A stretch of DNA of 47,233 nucleotides from a virus, in IMG/VR virus record IMGVR_UViG_3300033144_002037, positions 1 to 47,233 of that record; one strand, given 5' to 3'. Position 1 is the first letter of the stretch, and the number at the start of each line of letters is the position of its first letter. Position numbers and translations under genes: made by a program. The notes below the pieces were generated by a model, which did not search any database, was not told where the DNA came from, and was given only the letters and a program-made list of their open reading frames with translations. Below, piece by piece: positions 15,250 to 24,264 of this stretch.

Positions 15250-16623
15250 ATGGCTTATGCGAATCTATCAACCTACGACGAAGTCTTAAAACGCTTCTAT
15301 CTTCCGGCCATTCGGGAGCAGCTGAATCATGATACGATTCTGGCTGATATTCTCGAGACCAATGAAGAAGATGTCAGCGGGAAGGAGGCTACGATTAACA
15401 TGCACTACGGCCGAACTACTGGCACGGGTGCGCGGGCAGACGGAGGAGATCTTCCGGATGCCAACTACCAGAAACACAAAACTTGTACTGTCCCGATGAA
15501 GTACAACTATGGGCGAGTGAGCTTTACTGGCCCGACCATCGCCGCAACTCGCGACGAGAAAGGATCTTATGCCAAGGCGGTAGACAATGAAATTACCGGC
15601 TGTGTGAGGGATTTCATGGTTGAGAACAACCGCCAAATGTGGGGCTCCGGATATGGTGTTCTCGCAAGGTGGCGTTCAACCGGCAGTGGTACGAGTTACA
15701 CGGTTCAGAAGAGCTACCGTAGCAACTCGGTAGGGTCTGATGGGTTTGGCTCGACATTTGGGGCCAAGTACATTAAACCTGATGGGAATAACGCTGCGGT
15801 TCCAGTGGTAATCACCGCAAGTTCTTCGGTTATGACAGTACTAACCGTTGACGCCACTGACATTGCAGTCTCGGCTGTAGTGGATACTGTTGCAGCCTAT
15901 GATACGGTGACTGTGACCGACCCAGGTGTCACCGAAGCTGCAGGAACATTCTACGTGAGACCTGCATCTCTCGTAACCTGCAACGCATCGACTGCCGCAG
16001 GAGCACAACGCCTGGAAATGATGGGCATCCGAGGGATTGTTACAGACGAAGATCTGGATGAAATCGTCTGCTTCGACGGAACCAACACCGGCTTTACGGT
16101 TAATGACCCGCTCCAGGGTCTGGCTGTTGCCACCTACACCTGGTTCAAATCCCACACTGATGAACATACTGCGGGTACTCGGTATGCTGGTCAACGAAGC
16201 CTCACCTTCAAGATGATGGACAGGATGTTTGATAAGGTTGAGGAGAGTGCGGGTAAGGACTACGGTCCGGATATCATCCTCACGACTCGGGCGCTCCGCC
16301 GGGAATACAAGGAGCTGTGTATCGCAGACCGGAGGTATGTGAATACCATGACCCTGGATGGTGGGTGGAAGGCCCTCGAGTTTAACGGCATTCCACTAAC
16401 CGTTGACAACGATGCTATTGACGGAGAGATTTACTTTCTGACCACGAAAGACATTCAGGTTTACCGGATGTCAGACTATGACTGGATGCAGAAAGACGGA
16501 GCAATTCTGAGCCGTATCTCCGGAAAAGATGCATACGAGGCAGTGTTGTTTCGCTATGCGGAACTCGGTACCTCGCGTCGTAACTCCCAGGGCGTGATCT
16601 GCGATCTGGATTACGATCTATAG
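15250..16623 (+). CDS. Major capsid protein
   Basis: A 457-aa protein with the strongest ribosome site in the block (AGGAGG, 7 nt spacing), as expected for an abundant product. The N-terminal part (LPAIREQLNHDTILADILE, then NMHYGRTTGTGARADGGDLP and KYNYGRVSFTGPTIAA) matches the N-arm/E-loop layout of HK97-fold capsids in podo-like phages. The middle (about 190-245) is Val/Ala/Thr-rich and may be an inserted beta domain. The C terminus returns to the conserved core (ITLTVDNDAIDGEIYFL-like order near 380-400). Confidence 0.8.
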   Translation: MAYANLSTYDEVLKRFYLPAIREQLNHDTILADILETNEEDVSGKEATINMHYGRTTGTGARADGGDLPDANYQKHKTCTVPMKYNYGRVSFTGPTIAATRDEKGSYAKAVDNEITGCVRDFMVENNRQMWGSGYGVLARWRSTGSGTSYTVQKSYRSNSVGSDGFGSTFGAKYIKPDGNNAAVPVVITASSSVMTVLTVDATDIAVSAVVDTVAAYDTVTVTDPGVTEAAGTFYVRPASLVTCNASTAAGAQRLEMMGIRGIVTDEDLDEIVCFDGTNTGFTVNDPLQGLAVATYTWFKSHTDEHTAGTRYAGQRSLTFKMMDRMFDKVEESAGKDYGPDIILTTRALRREYKELCIADRRYVNTMTLDGGWKALEFNGIPLTVDNDAIDGEIYFLTTKDIQVYRMSDYDWMQKDGAILSRISGKDAYEAVLFRYAELGTSRRNSQGVICDLDYDL

Positions 16624-16648
16624 GATTAGTTAAACTTTAATTAGCAAC

Positions 16649-16665
16649 GGTTCGACGTATGAACC
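16649..16665. promoter_or_regulatory. Dispersed palindrome after the capsid gene
   Basis: GGTTCGACGTATGAACC in the 80-bp gap between the capsid gene and the next; a G-rich stretch GGGTGGGTGGGCGG follows at 16671-16684. Confidence 0.65.
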
Positions 16666-16703
16666 AATGCTGGGTGGGTGGGCGGTAATTAAAGGAGAGG
16701 CAA

Positions 16704-17309
16704 ATGCCAATCAGAGACAAATCAATAGGATGGAAAGAGGGAAGAATCTATGTCCCCCTCAGAGCGTTTCAGGGACTGGATAATACTGGTACTCATACTC
16801 AGACACTGTCCCAGGGAACCCCGACCATTGAGGCGATTACGACAAGTGAGATCGTTGGACTGCCTATGACTGACGCAGACGAAATCTGTCATATCATGGC
16901 GATTCCAAGAGATCTTAATCGGGACAAGAAGGTGTTAGGGAGGATTTACTTTCAACACGCAGCTGCGGGTGCGGATAGTCCTGAGTTTATCTGGACCAGC
17001 AAGTTTTTCAAAAAGCAGGAAGCATTATCAGAGTTTGTGGCAGGGGCTGATAAATCTACGTCTTTTGCTGCGCATCTGTGTTCAACAACCAATCCGAGTC
17101 TTGAAGTAACCGCTTGGAATGATCTGTCCTGGGAGAGTTACATTGAGGCCGCCGACATTCTATACGCACTCAGTATTGAGCTTCATGATGATGGGGGTGG
17201 AGCAAGTGACGAGAATAAACTCCTGGCAATCGAGCTGGCGTATGAGATCGAAGCAACACAAACTCACCGGCAGAGAAGCAGGAACATTGCTGCAGCGAAT
17301 CCGGTTTAA
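16704..17309 (+). CDS. Capsid-associated structural protein candidate
   Basis: A 201-aa protein with AAAGGAG just upstream. It starts with PIRDKSIGWKEGRIYVPL and has a beta-rich body and an acidic Gly-rich loop (HDDGGGASDENK). Position right after the major capsid protein suggests a head decoration or head-completion protein. No family is securely recognised. Confidence 0.5.
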   Translation: MPIRDKSIGWKEGRIYVPLRAFQGLDNTGTHTQTLSQGTPTIEAITTSEIVGLPMTDADEICHIMAIPRDLNRDKKVLGRIYFQHAAAGADSPEFIWTSKFFKKQEALSEFVAGADKSTSFAAHLCSTTNPSLEVTAWNDLSWESYIEAADILYALSIELHDDGGGASDENKLLAIELAYEIEATQTHRQRSRNIAAANPV

Positions 17310-17317
17310 CCTTTAAC

Positions 17318-17334
17318 GGTTCATGGTATGAACG
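17318..17334. promoter_or_regulatory. Dispersed palindrome upstream of 17349
   Basis: GGTTCATGGTATGAACG followed by AATCGAGG. The GAGG of its flank serves as the probable ribosome site of the ATG at 17349. Confidence 0.65.
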
Positions 17335-17348
17335 AATCGAGGTATTGG

Positions 17349-18251
17349 ATGGCCCTCTACGATAAACTTACAAGTATAGATATTATTACCCCTATACAAA
17401 ATGACTACAAAATCCGTTATACGAAAGACTGTGAGCCTGTTGTGCTTCTCGAGAGCGTTTATGTTGCAACTCCCTGGTTACATCATCGGAAGGTTGCAGA
17501 TAGACAATGCGCAGTATGGCATATCTATTTCAAGAAGTATGGAATTATCCCTCAAGGTTGTCGACAATGCTGGAAGGTTGTCATGAAGATCAAGACGCTT
17601 CAAGGACTGTTTGACGTGAATGAGAAACAGGCAATGTCAGATTACAACTGCAAGTGTGGGCTGGAAACTCGGCCCATGACAGGTGGAATTGGAGGCTATC
17701 GAGCCTTCTGGTATGCTCCGATGGATAAAGGCCTCGCTGGAGGAAGAAAAATGTTCCGGAAGGTGCAGATGGACTTTCCAGGAGTGAAGTTAATCCTCAA
17801 GCGGGGGTGCACGGAATTTGAGAATGTGTATCATCCGTCTGATAAATGGGATGAGAAAGCACAAGAGCTTGCCTGGGATATGAAAGAGGAGCTGATTAAC
17901 GCACTTTTTCTGACCCAACGGACTCGCCCTGGTGGCACACCAAAGGTTCTTCAACCTTCGATAATTCGTAAATGGATAGAGTGGGCGTATGAGCATCACG
18001 AAGCTACGGGTGATGATTCTTGGAGTGATTATCTGGAAGGGCCTCCAATGCCTAATCCAAAAACCTACAATAGTAGTGGTCATAAGGATAAAGATTATGA
18101 GCAACGAACCGAATATCTCTACCCCAACGAAATCGACAGCTGGATTACCGTCCAAGAGCGTAGTAACACCGAAGGACCCGGCTTGGGGGAAATACCACGC
18201 GGAGGTATTGGCGCCGACATCCTACTCTTCGACGAAGTTCAAAAAAACTAA
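17349..18251 (+). CDS. Cys-containing uncharacterised protein
   Basis: A 300-aa protein. The ATG at 17349 is preferred (CGAGG 7 nt upstream) over an ATG at 17328 that lies inside the palindrome. Residues about 70-110 contain CRQCW and CKCG, a possible zinc site. The rest is mixed alpha/beta with Trp-rich segments. The last 155 nt overlap the next gene in another frame, which is unusually long for this genome. It lies between capsid and connector genes; role unknown. Confidence 0.5.
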   Translation: MALYDKLTSIDIITPIQNDYKIRYTKDCEPVVLLESVYVATPWLHHRKVADRQCAVWHIYFKKYGIIPQGCRQCWKVVMKIKTLQGLFDVNEKQAMSDYNCKCGLETRPMTGGIGGYRAFWYAPMDKGLAGGRKMFRKVQMDFPGVKLILKRGCTEFENVYHPSDKWDEKAQELAWDMKEELINALFLTQRTRPGGTPKVLQPSIIRKWIEWAYEHHEATGDDSWSDYLEGPPMPNPKTYNSSGHKDKDYEQRTEYLYPNEIDSWITVQERSNTEGPGLGEIPRGGIGADILLFDEVQKN

Positions 18252-18666
18252 CCATGTAGTAATGACGCCCGACAAAGGATTCAGGCGACAGCTCAAGACG
18301 TTGGACAAAGAACTTGACGTGGTTTGGGATTGGGGCTGTGAGAAGTGGGAGATCTGGAAGATACCAAAGAACGGACCTGCGTATATGGTAAGCCGAGTAC
18401 AAACCCAAGGTAAGGATTATCGAGAGCTCGGGCAGGACGTACTGATTAATCTCCAAATGCACCTGCAGATTGGTCCAGAGAAGATTCTGGATTATCTTGA
18501 GGAACATAACAACCAGTTGCGTCGGAGACGACAAGCAGCGTTTAAGGCAAAGGTTCTCGCAATGGCACAAGATGCCTGGGGGCCTTTGTTTACACTTACG
18601 AGTCAGGTCCCAAAAGACTGGTACGTGGAAGACTCAAAAGTTGACAAAATCTTGGAGGTGATATAA
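18097..18666 (+). CDS. Uncharacterised head-module protein
   Basis: A 189-aa protein. The start at 18097 has AAGGA 8 nt upstream; it gives a low-complexity Ser/Thr/Pro/Lys N terminus of about 55 residues that overlaps the preceding gene. A later start near 18262 has no ribosome site. The conserved-looking part (KELDVVWDWGCEKWEIWKIP, then GKDYRELGQDVLINLQMHL) and a basic helical section (NNQLRRRRQAAFKAKV) follow. Function unknown. Confidence 0.5.
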   Translation: MSNEPNISTPTKSTAGLPSKSVVTPKDPAWGKYHAEVLAPTSYSSTKFKKTNHVVMTPDKGFRRQLKTLDKELDVVWDWGCEKWEIWKIPKNGPAYMVSRVQTQGKDYRELGQDVLINLQMHLQIGPEKILDYLEEHNNQLRRRRQAAFKAKVLAMAQDAWGPLFTLTSQVPKDWYVEDSKVDKILEVI

Positions 18667-18920
18667 TGCCAGAAGCTAAGGTAGAAAAATACAAACTAAC
18701 CCCTGAAACTATTGCCTTCGTGAAGAACTATAAGAAGGTAAGGAAGGTTGGTGAGATGCTCAAGAATGTTATGGAGGTCAAGCTGATGGAGGCTGACCAA
18801 GTAAGACAAATGCTCCAGGAAGCAGAAGGAATGACACAGCAGATGATGGAAAACGCTCCTGAGAGTCCAACCTTCGAGTTAAGTGAACAAGACCTCGAGA
18901 AGTTTCAGATCAATTACTAA
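18666..18920 (+). CDS. Small helical protein
   Basis: An 84-aa charged, almost entirely helical protein (VKNYKKVRKVGEMLKNVM, then MLQEAEGMTQQMM). TTGGAGG lies 9 nt before the ATG and the start shares an A with the preceding TAA. Probably an assembly partner in the head-connector module; no family assigned. Confidence 0.5.
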   Translation: MPEAKVEKYKLTPETIAFVKNYKKVRKVGEMLKNVMEVKLMEADQVRQMLQEAEGMTQQMMENAPESPTFELSEQDLEKFQINY

Positions 18921-18930
18921 GGAGTAAGCT

Positions 18931-19767
18931 ATGAACGCTTATGAAATGCAGAAGGAAGTCCGAGATAATATTGGTGAGAGTACTGCGGCTCATTGGTCGG
19001 ACTTGGCAATACTGAGGAAGCTCAATGCGGGTCAACGGAAGGCGTATCATTTGATCAGCCAAACTGTGGGTGATTGGTTTCTCAAGAGGGAGACGATTAC
19101 TCCAGCGAGTGGTGTGGTTACCCTTCCTGCTGATTGTGGGAAACCTGTGTATATGGAGCAGGTTAGTACTGGACTTGAGATTCCTATAAATATTACAGTC
19201 CGAGAAAGACGAGCGTCTCGAATCATTGGAGTTGACTTTGATGGTGGTGCTGATGATGCATATTTGCTTGAGGGAAGTATTGAGATAAACAATGAGAACT
19301 TCTCTGGGAATGTGTATCTTTGGTACGAGAGAAGGATTCCAGATTTACACTTTGGGACAGCAGGTGCGGGGGGAGCAGCAAGTTTAACTCTGGCTGACGC
19401 ATACCAACACTCATTGCAGGATGATTACTATAATAATATGACCATCGAGATAGTGAGTGGAACAGGCTCAGCCGCACGAGATACAATTACTGATTATACC
19501 GCAAGTACTCGAGCTTGTGTGGTTACTGGAACATACTCGACGAGCTCGATTTATGGCTTAGTGAGTGTGTTACCCCGTGAAGCCTGTGATCTGATGATAA
19601 TTCATGCTACAATGGGATTAATGGCTAAGCCAAGTTCTAACGCAGACCAAGCGTATTTTAGCTTCTGGAATGCACAGTTGAGAGAAGCACAGAATACCCT
19701 TGAAGATTGGTGTAGTCAGCGATTAAAGAATTCCCTACGAACGAGACTTATGGGAGACTATGCGTAA
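18931..19767 (+). CDS. Head-tail adaptor protein
   Basis: A 278-aa protein. The first 50 residues (VRDNIGES, then WSDLAILRKLNAGQRKAYHL) and the terminal helices (YFSFWNAQLREAQNTLEDW) match the helical bundle of podovirus head-tail adaptors such as P22 gp4, with beta-rich inserts in between. It would dock under the portal and begin the short tail. AAGGAG lies 7 nt upstream. The next gene starts in a TAATGG junction. Confidence 0.6.
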   Translation: MNAYEMQKEVRDNIGESTAAHWSDLAILRKLNAGQRKAYHLISQTVGDWFLKRETITPASGVVTLPADCGKPVYMEQVSTGLEIPINITVRERRASRIIGVDFDGGADDAYLLEGSIEINNENFSGNVYLWYERRIPDLHFGTAGAGGAASLTLADAYQHSLQDDYYNNMTIEIVSGTGSAARDTITDYTASTRACVVTGTYSTSSIYGLVSVLPREACDLMIIHATMGLMAKPSSNADQAYFSFWNAQLREAQNTLEDWCSQRLKNSLRTRLMGDYA

Positions 19768-22184
19768 TGGTAACAGAACTACGAAAGGAACCATTCATAG
19801 GGGTTTATGATGGGGTAAGCCCAAGTATGTTACTGCCCAAAGGCGGAATCTCAGATGGAGAAAATGTTCGTAAGGTTTCTGAGGTAGGTGGGTGGAAAGG
19901 AAGAAAGGGGTGTACGCTAAATAACACTACCGCTGCGGAAAGTGGTGCGGCTGTTAAGAGTTTGCATAGGTATCTGAACCCTCTCCAAGACGATTACCAT
20001 TTTATTGCTCAGGTGAATTCAAAGTTACTTGATGCGACTAATGACCCACCTGCGAGTGGAACTACCTTTGGAACAGACTTGGGAGTAACTGTTGGGACTA
20101 CCCCAGGGTTTTCGTGTGTGGTTGGAGAGCATTGGTTTTATGCTGATGGAAGTGGGAGGCCTGTTGTATATAGCGGAATAGCGGTTAGCCCACTAGGATT
20201 CTTTTCTTATGATGATAGCTCGAGTGCATTAGGTGATTATACTAATGAGGTAAGAGATCGAAGAGCAGATACTACTGGATTGATTCTTGAAGCTGCAGCA
20301 GATTATGCAATAGTTGTAACTCAAGAACGATGTGAGGGATTAGTATTTGATCTTGGAGATGTTAACTCTAATGCAGTGACAATGACAGTTAGCGCGATGC
20401 GGAGTGGAACGTATACTGGTGTAAGTAATCTGAGCGATGGGACGGAAACTGGAGGGACAACTACTCTTGCTCAAGATGGGACGGTTACCTGGGATAGATC
20501 AACAAGTGATACACTAACTGTTGTTGGAAATATCCAGGGGTATGCGTATAAGATTACCTGGAGTGGCGCATTGTCAGGACCAGTTACTGTCAAGAGTTTA
20601 ACCTGCAAATCTGATGCAGACTTACTCAGTAATAAATGGAATGGTTCCTGGGATTGGGTAATCGGAGCAAGGTTTTATGATGTGTCAGAAACTGAGTATC
20701 AGGAATGTCTTGGAAAGGTAACAAATGAATCTGACTCACAGTATATTGAAATAAGTGAGGCAGCAACAGGAGACTATCTTTACTTTAAGACGCCTGAACC
20801 AGCAACTGGTGTAGGTTTGGGTGTTGCAACAGGCTATGGAAATACTGCAGATGCCCAGGTGGATTTGATTGAGCACTGGGATGGGGATTCATTTGTTACA
20901 GTTGGGACACTTACCGACTCAACACTTGACTCAGGGGGGACAAATGGCCTATCACAAACCGGAAAGATTCTCTGGGATGGAGCAAGTTTAGTTCCCCGGA
21001 GACGAACTTTTGAGGGTGATGATCTTCCCGGTTACTGGTATAGGATTAGTTGGGACGCAGCACTAAGTGTGGATGTAAGAATCTATGCAATGTTTTATGC
21101 TGCTGTACCAGAGATACTTACTACTGCATATGGAGTTATTGAGTTTAAAGGACGATTAGTAACTTGGGAAGATGATAACCGACTCCATTACTCAGCAAAG
21201 AACAAACCATTTTGTTTCTCTGGAAGTGACTCAGGGTACACTGACCCATTTGGAGGGAAGGATAGAATTCTCTCAGTCGGCAAGTTCTACAACGAGTTAC
21301 TTATCATGAAAGCCTCAGGTGTTTATCTAATGGAAGGGTACTCACCTGCTACCTTCGGAAGTCTTGAGATCTCAGATCGGATTGGGATAAGTTCTCCGAA
21401 AGCACTCCAGATTGCAGAGGTTGGTACTCCCGGAATGCATGAGGATGAGCGACAGAGTGTTGCAATCTGGCAGGCAGTAGATGGAGTGTATGCACTCGAT
21501 GGGAGAAAACCAAAAAAGATCTCCGGCCCTGTGAAACATTTCTTTGACCCAGAGTATGCCACGGCTATTCCAGCAGCGGACTTGGATGATCTCCAATCAT
21601 TTACTGATCCTATAAACAATGAATACCATCTGCTGACTCCAAGTGATGGAGAATTAGTTTATAACTATGCCTCAGATGAATGGTATCCCCCTTGGGATAG
21701 ATCAATTAATCTAGTAACAGGACTTAATCTTCTTGGAACAGATAACCGGAACTATACCTATGGCGCAAGTAGTGCTGGATTTGTGATGAGATTAGAAACT
21801 GATACCTCTGATAAGAATAGCTCTAACGCAGATGTAATAATTCAGTTCTCAATCAAGTCTCGAGGTTTCGGTGCGTTCGAGGAAGGTGGTACAAGTCTTG
21901 AGTTTACTTTCCGAAAACTGTGGGCAGAGCTTAGAGCACAGACAGCAGGGACTCTTTCCACAAAAACTTACAAGAATCTTGCGACAACGGGAGTAACTGA
22001 ATCAATTCCTGCTGCAATGTCTATGGTAAATTCAGGCTATAACCTTGTAGTAGATTTCCTTATCATGAGTATAAATAACTGTTGGGCTATGGAGATAGAG
22101 ATAATCTCTAACACAATGGACTCGAAGTTTGAAATTTGGTCACTCCTCTACGAACTTGAGGTGATTCGACCGATTAACCAGTAA
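19767..22184 (+). CDS. Tail hub/nozzle-like beta-propeller protein
   Basis: An 805-aa protein that follows the adaptor, the place of P22 gp10 or T7 gp12-type nozzle proteins. The N terminus (LRKEPFIGVYDGVSPSMLLP) is the usual opening of these proteins. Residues about 440-660 show propeller-like blades (AYGVIEFKGRLVTWEDD, then LLIMKASGVYLMEGYSP, VAIWQAVDGVYALDG, SDGELVYNYASDEWYPP). The central part (about 160-440) is Thr/Ser/Asp-rich and beta-stranded, perhaps an inserted carbohydrate-contact domain. Likely forms the tail tube end. Confidence 0.6.
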   Translation: MVTELRKEPFIGVYDGVSPSMLLPKGGISDGENVRKVSEVGGWKGRKGCTLNNTTAAESGAAVKSLHRYLNPLQDDYHFIAQVNSKLLDATNDPPASGTTFGTDLGVTVGTTPGFSCVVGEHWFYADGSGRPVVYSGIAVSPLGFFSYDDSSSALGDYTNEVRDRRADTTGLILEAAADYAIVVTQERCEGLVFDLGDVNSNAVTMTVSAMRSGTYTGVSNLSDGTETGGTTTLAQDGTVTWDRSTSDTLTVVGNIQGYAYKITWSGALSGPVTVKSLTCKSDADLLSNKWNGSWDWVIGARFYDVSETEYQECLGKVTNESDSQYIEISEAATGDYLYFKTPEPATGVGLGVATGYGNTADAQVDLIEHWDGDSFVTVGTLTDSTLDSGGTNGLSQTGKILWDGASLVPRRRTFEGDDLPGYWYRISWDAALSVDVRIYAMFYAAVPEILTTAYGVIEFKGRLVTWEDDNRLHYSAKNKPFCFSGSDSGYTDPFGGKDRILSVGKFYNELLIMKASGVYLMEGYSPATFGSLEISDRIGISSPKALQIAEVGTPGMHEDERQSVAIWQAVDGVYALDGRKPKKISGPVKHFFDPEYATAIPAADLDDLQSFTDPINNEYHLLTPSDGELVYNYASDEWYPPWDRSINLVTGLNLLGTDNRNYTYGASSAGFVMRLETDTSDKNSSNADVIIQFSIKSRGFGAFEEGGTSLEFTFRKLWAELRAQTAGTLSTKTYKNLATTGVTESIPAAMSMVNSGYNLVVDFLIMSINNCWAMEIEIISNTMDSKFEIWSLLYELEVIRPINQ

Positions 22185-22185
22185 C

Positions 22186-22202
22186 AGTTCACCGTATGAA
22201 CG
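22186..22202. promoter_or_regulatory. Dispersed palindrome after the tail hub gene
   Basis: AGTTCACCGTATGAACG with flank GATAGAGG, in the 28-bp gap before the next gene. Confidence 0.6.
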
Positions 22203-22212
22203 GATAGAGGTT

Positions 22213-23709
22213 ATGGTAAGTTCAGCTAAGAAACCATATCAGCGGAAACAGATGGGGGTAAGCGAATTCTACCGTGCTCCCGCGAGATTTCTTAAAAGTT
22301 CTCTCGAACTTGAGAGTATGTATGAGAAACCGTATAGAACCGGTGAGTATGGTGATATGCACCAGAGTCCAAATATTCCAGAAGTCCCACCACCTGTTCC
22401 TGGACCTGGGGGAGTAGTTTGTTTGTACTCACCAGCTGAATGTACCATTGGTATAGAGTGTTTTGCTGGGGCAGAGGTTAGAATTATAGGCGGACCCGAA
22501 GAAGCCGGAGCAGGATTCTTAGACCCTGAAGTAATTAAAGGAGCGATTGCAAAGTGGTCAGTGGATGATACTGGAAGACTCATGAGTATTTTAGCGGACG
22601 CAGATCAGCAACAAAATGTATTTCTTATCTCGTTCATAGATGGCTGGGGAAACGCATGGACTGATGAGATTGATATGAGTTGTGACACATACCCAGGATG
22701 GGCAATTGGAGTTATTTATGACGCTAATAACGTAGAACTTGGACTTGCAGCAGGAATAGATTCGAGTGAGTTTACTCATATTCTCTTCGGTTACGGAACC
22801 CACGCAAGATATTTAACAAATGTTAGTGGTCTTTGGCTTGAGGAGTCAATTAAAGACGAAGGTGCTCCTATTGAGCCCGACAAGTTGGCAAGTTTGTATG
22901 TTGATGGGTCAGATAATATCCATGTTCTCTATAATTCAGGAGCCTTTGGGTCAGTAAAGGTTACTTACGCAGAGAATTCAGGTGGGTGGGCTACCACAGA
23001 TTTAGAGACTGGTCAAACAGTTATGTATGCTAATGCTGGGGGAGAAGTCTTTCTTGATAGTAGTGGTTATGCCCATTGTATCTACTGTGTTAAGAACGGT
23101 GGAGATTATTCACTTCGTCACGCCCAAGATTCTGTTGGGGGGTGGAATATAGAGACTATTGCATCTAACGCTTTGTCATTTATCAAAATTAGTGCAGTAA
23201 TTAAATCTAATGATGATATAACGATAGCGTATAGTGGGGGCGGAGACGGAGATTTGCTCACTGCAGAAGGTAGTTGGGGATCCTGGTCACTAACCGATCA
23301 TGGAGAGGACACTGATGGAAGTGAAACTGCGTCTATTGTTACCCCTGGAGATGATGTATATATATTCTTCTGTGATGGATTAAATGTTAGGCAAGCGACA
23401 GATGCTGGGGGTGGTTGGGTACTCTCGACGCTCTTCGCTTGTTCTTACGGGCCACTATTTGTTGAGGCTAAGATCAATAACGCAGGGAAGATTCACTTAA
23501 GCTATACAGTTAGAAATGGTTCTGGACCTTTATTTTATGAGTGGTATGCCACGAATGAAAGTGGTGATTGGGTTCAAACTTATATTGCTGGTCCTGATGC
23601 AGGCCACGGTGTAGTGCTTTATAATGAAACTTCAAGTAGGGCTGAGGTTATCTACCAAGATTTTACAAGCGCAGTCGCAAGAACAATCAACCGAGGAGTA
23701 TTCGAGTAA
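22213..23709 (+). CDS. Beta-propeller-like tail/receptor-binding candidate
   Basis: A 498-aa protein. Residues 1-60 are basic and may attach to the virion; a Pro-rich linker (VPPPVPGPGG) follows. From about 120 to the end there are repeated blade-like units with the pattern DGSDNIHVLY, DSSGYAHCIY, NNAGKIHLSY and a GGW/GSW-type turn, typical of six- to eight-bladed sialidase or BNR-like propellers. No catalytic set is evident. Inferred adhesin. The ATG has GAGG only 2 nt upstream, so the start is not certain. Confidence 0.5.
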   Translation: MVSSAKKPYQRKQMGVSEFYRAPARFLKSSLELESMYEKPYRTGEYGDMHQSPNIPEVPPPVPGPGGVVCLYSPAECTIGIECFAGAEVRIIGGPEEAGAGFLDPEVIKGAIAKWSVDDTGRLMSILADADQQQNVFLISFIDGWGNAWTDEIDMSCDTYPGWAIGVIYDANNVELGLAAGIDSSEFTHILFGYGTHARYLTNVSGLWLEESIKDEGAPIEPDKLASLYVDGSDNIHVLYNSGAFGSVKVTYAENSGGWATTDLETGQTVMYANAGGEVFLDSSGYAHCIYCVKNGGDYSLRHAQDSVGGWNIETIASNALSFIKISAVIKSNDDITIAYSGGGDGDLLTAEGSWGSWSLTDHGEDTDGSETASIVTPGDDVYIFFCDGLNVRQATDAGGGWVLSTLFACSYGPLFVEAKINNAGKIHLSYTVRNGSGPLFYEWYATNESGDWVQTYIAGPDAGHGVVLYNETSSRAEVIYQDFTSAVARTINRGVFE

Positions 23710-23722
23710 GGAGGAATAAATC

Positions 23723-24253
23723 ATGGGTTTTGGAGATCTTTCAACATTCCTACCAAGAGGAGAGGGCGAGAAGCTGAACACCGAGCAAGCTCGAGCCGAG
23801 GGAGAAAAACGAGCAGCATATTTGAGCTCGATGGATCAGTTCTACGAAGGATTGGAGGAAACACAACGACAGTTTGATATCCAACAAGCTCTGGCAAGTC
23901 GTCAGTTCGAGTGGATGAGTGGCTTCGAGGAAAAGAAGCTCACCGAAGAGACAAGACTTGCTGACGAGAGGTTGGAGTTAGAAAGGACCCAGTTTGACGC
24001 GGACCTTAAACTTCGACGTGAGGAGCAGAACTACATGCAGTGGTTGTATGGTGAGCAAACCAGTATGGCCTGGCAGAAGTTTGATCTCGAGAAACGGGTC
24101 CTTGAGAAAGAGCTTGGTCCAACAGGTCCTCGTGCTCCATACGGAATGGCAACTCACTCGGCTTTTTCGGACAGGACTGGCGGAATGGACGCTTGGTGGA
24201 GACAGGGTAATCGGGGTGGACATATCGAGTACAAACAAAATCGCTGGATGTAA
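23723..24253 (+). CDS. Coiled-coil internal virion protein candidate
   Basis: A 176-aa protein with AAGGAGG upstream. Residues about 15-140 are a long charged coiled coil (RQFDIQQALASRQFEW, then TRLADERLELERTQFDADL), ending in a Gly/Trp/Arg tail. It precedes two large proteins at the end of the virion block, as small ejection proteins do in podoviruses. Inferred from architecture and position. Confidence 0.5.
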   Translation: MGFGDLSTFLPRGEGEKLNTEQARAEGEKRAAYLSSMDQFYEGLEETQRQFDIQQALASRQFEWMSGFEEKKLTEETRLADERLELERTQFDADLKLRREEQNYMQWLYGEQTSMAWQKFDLEKRVLEKELGPTGPRAPYGMATHSAFSDRTGGMDAWWRQGNRGGHIEYKQNRWM

Positions 24254-24264
24254 GGAGAGTAGTT

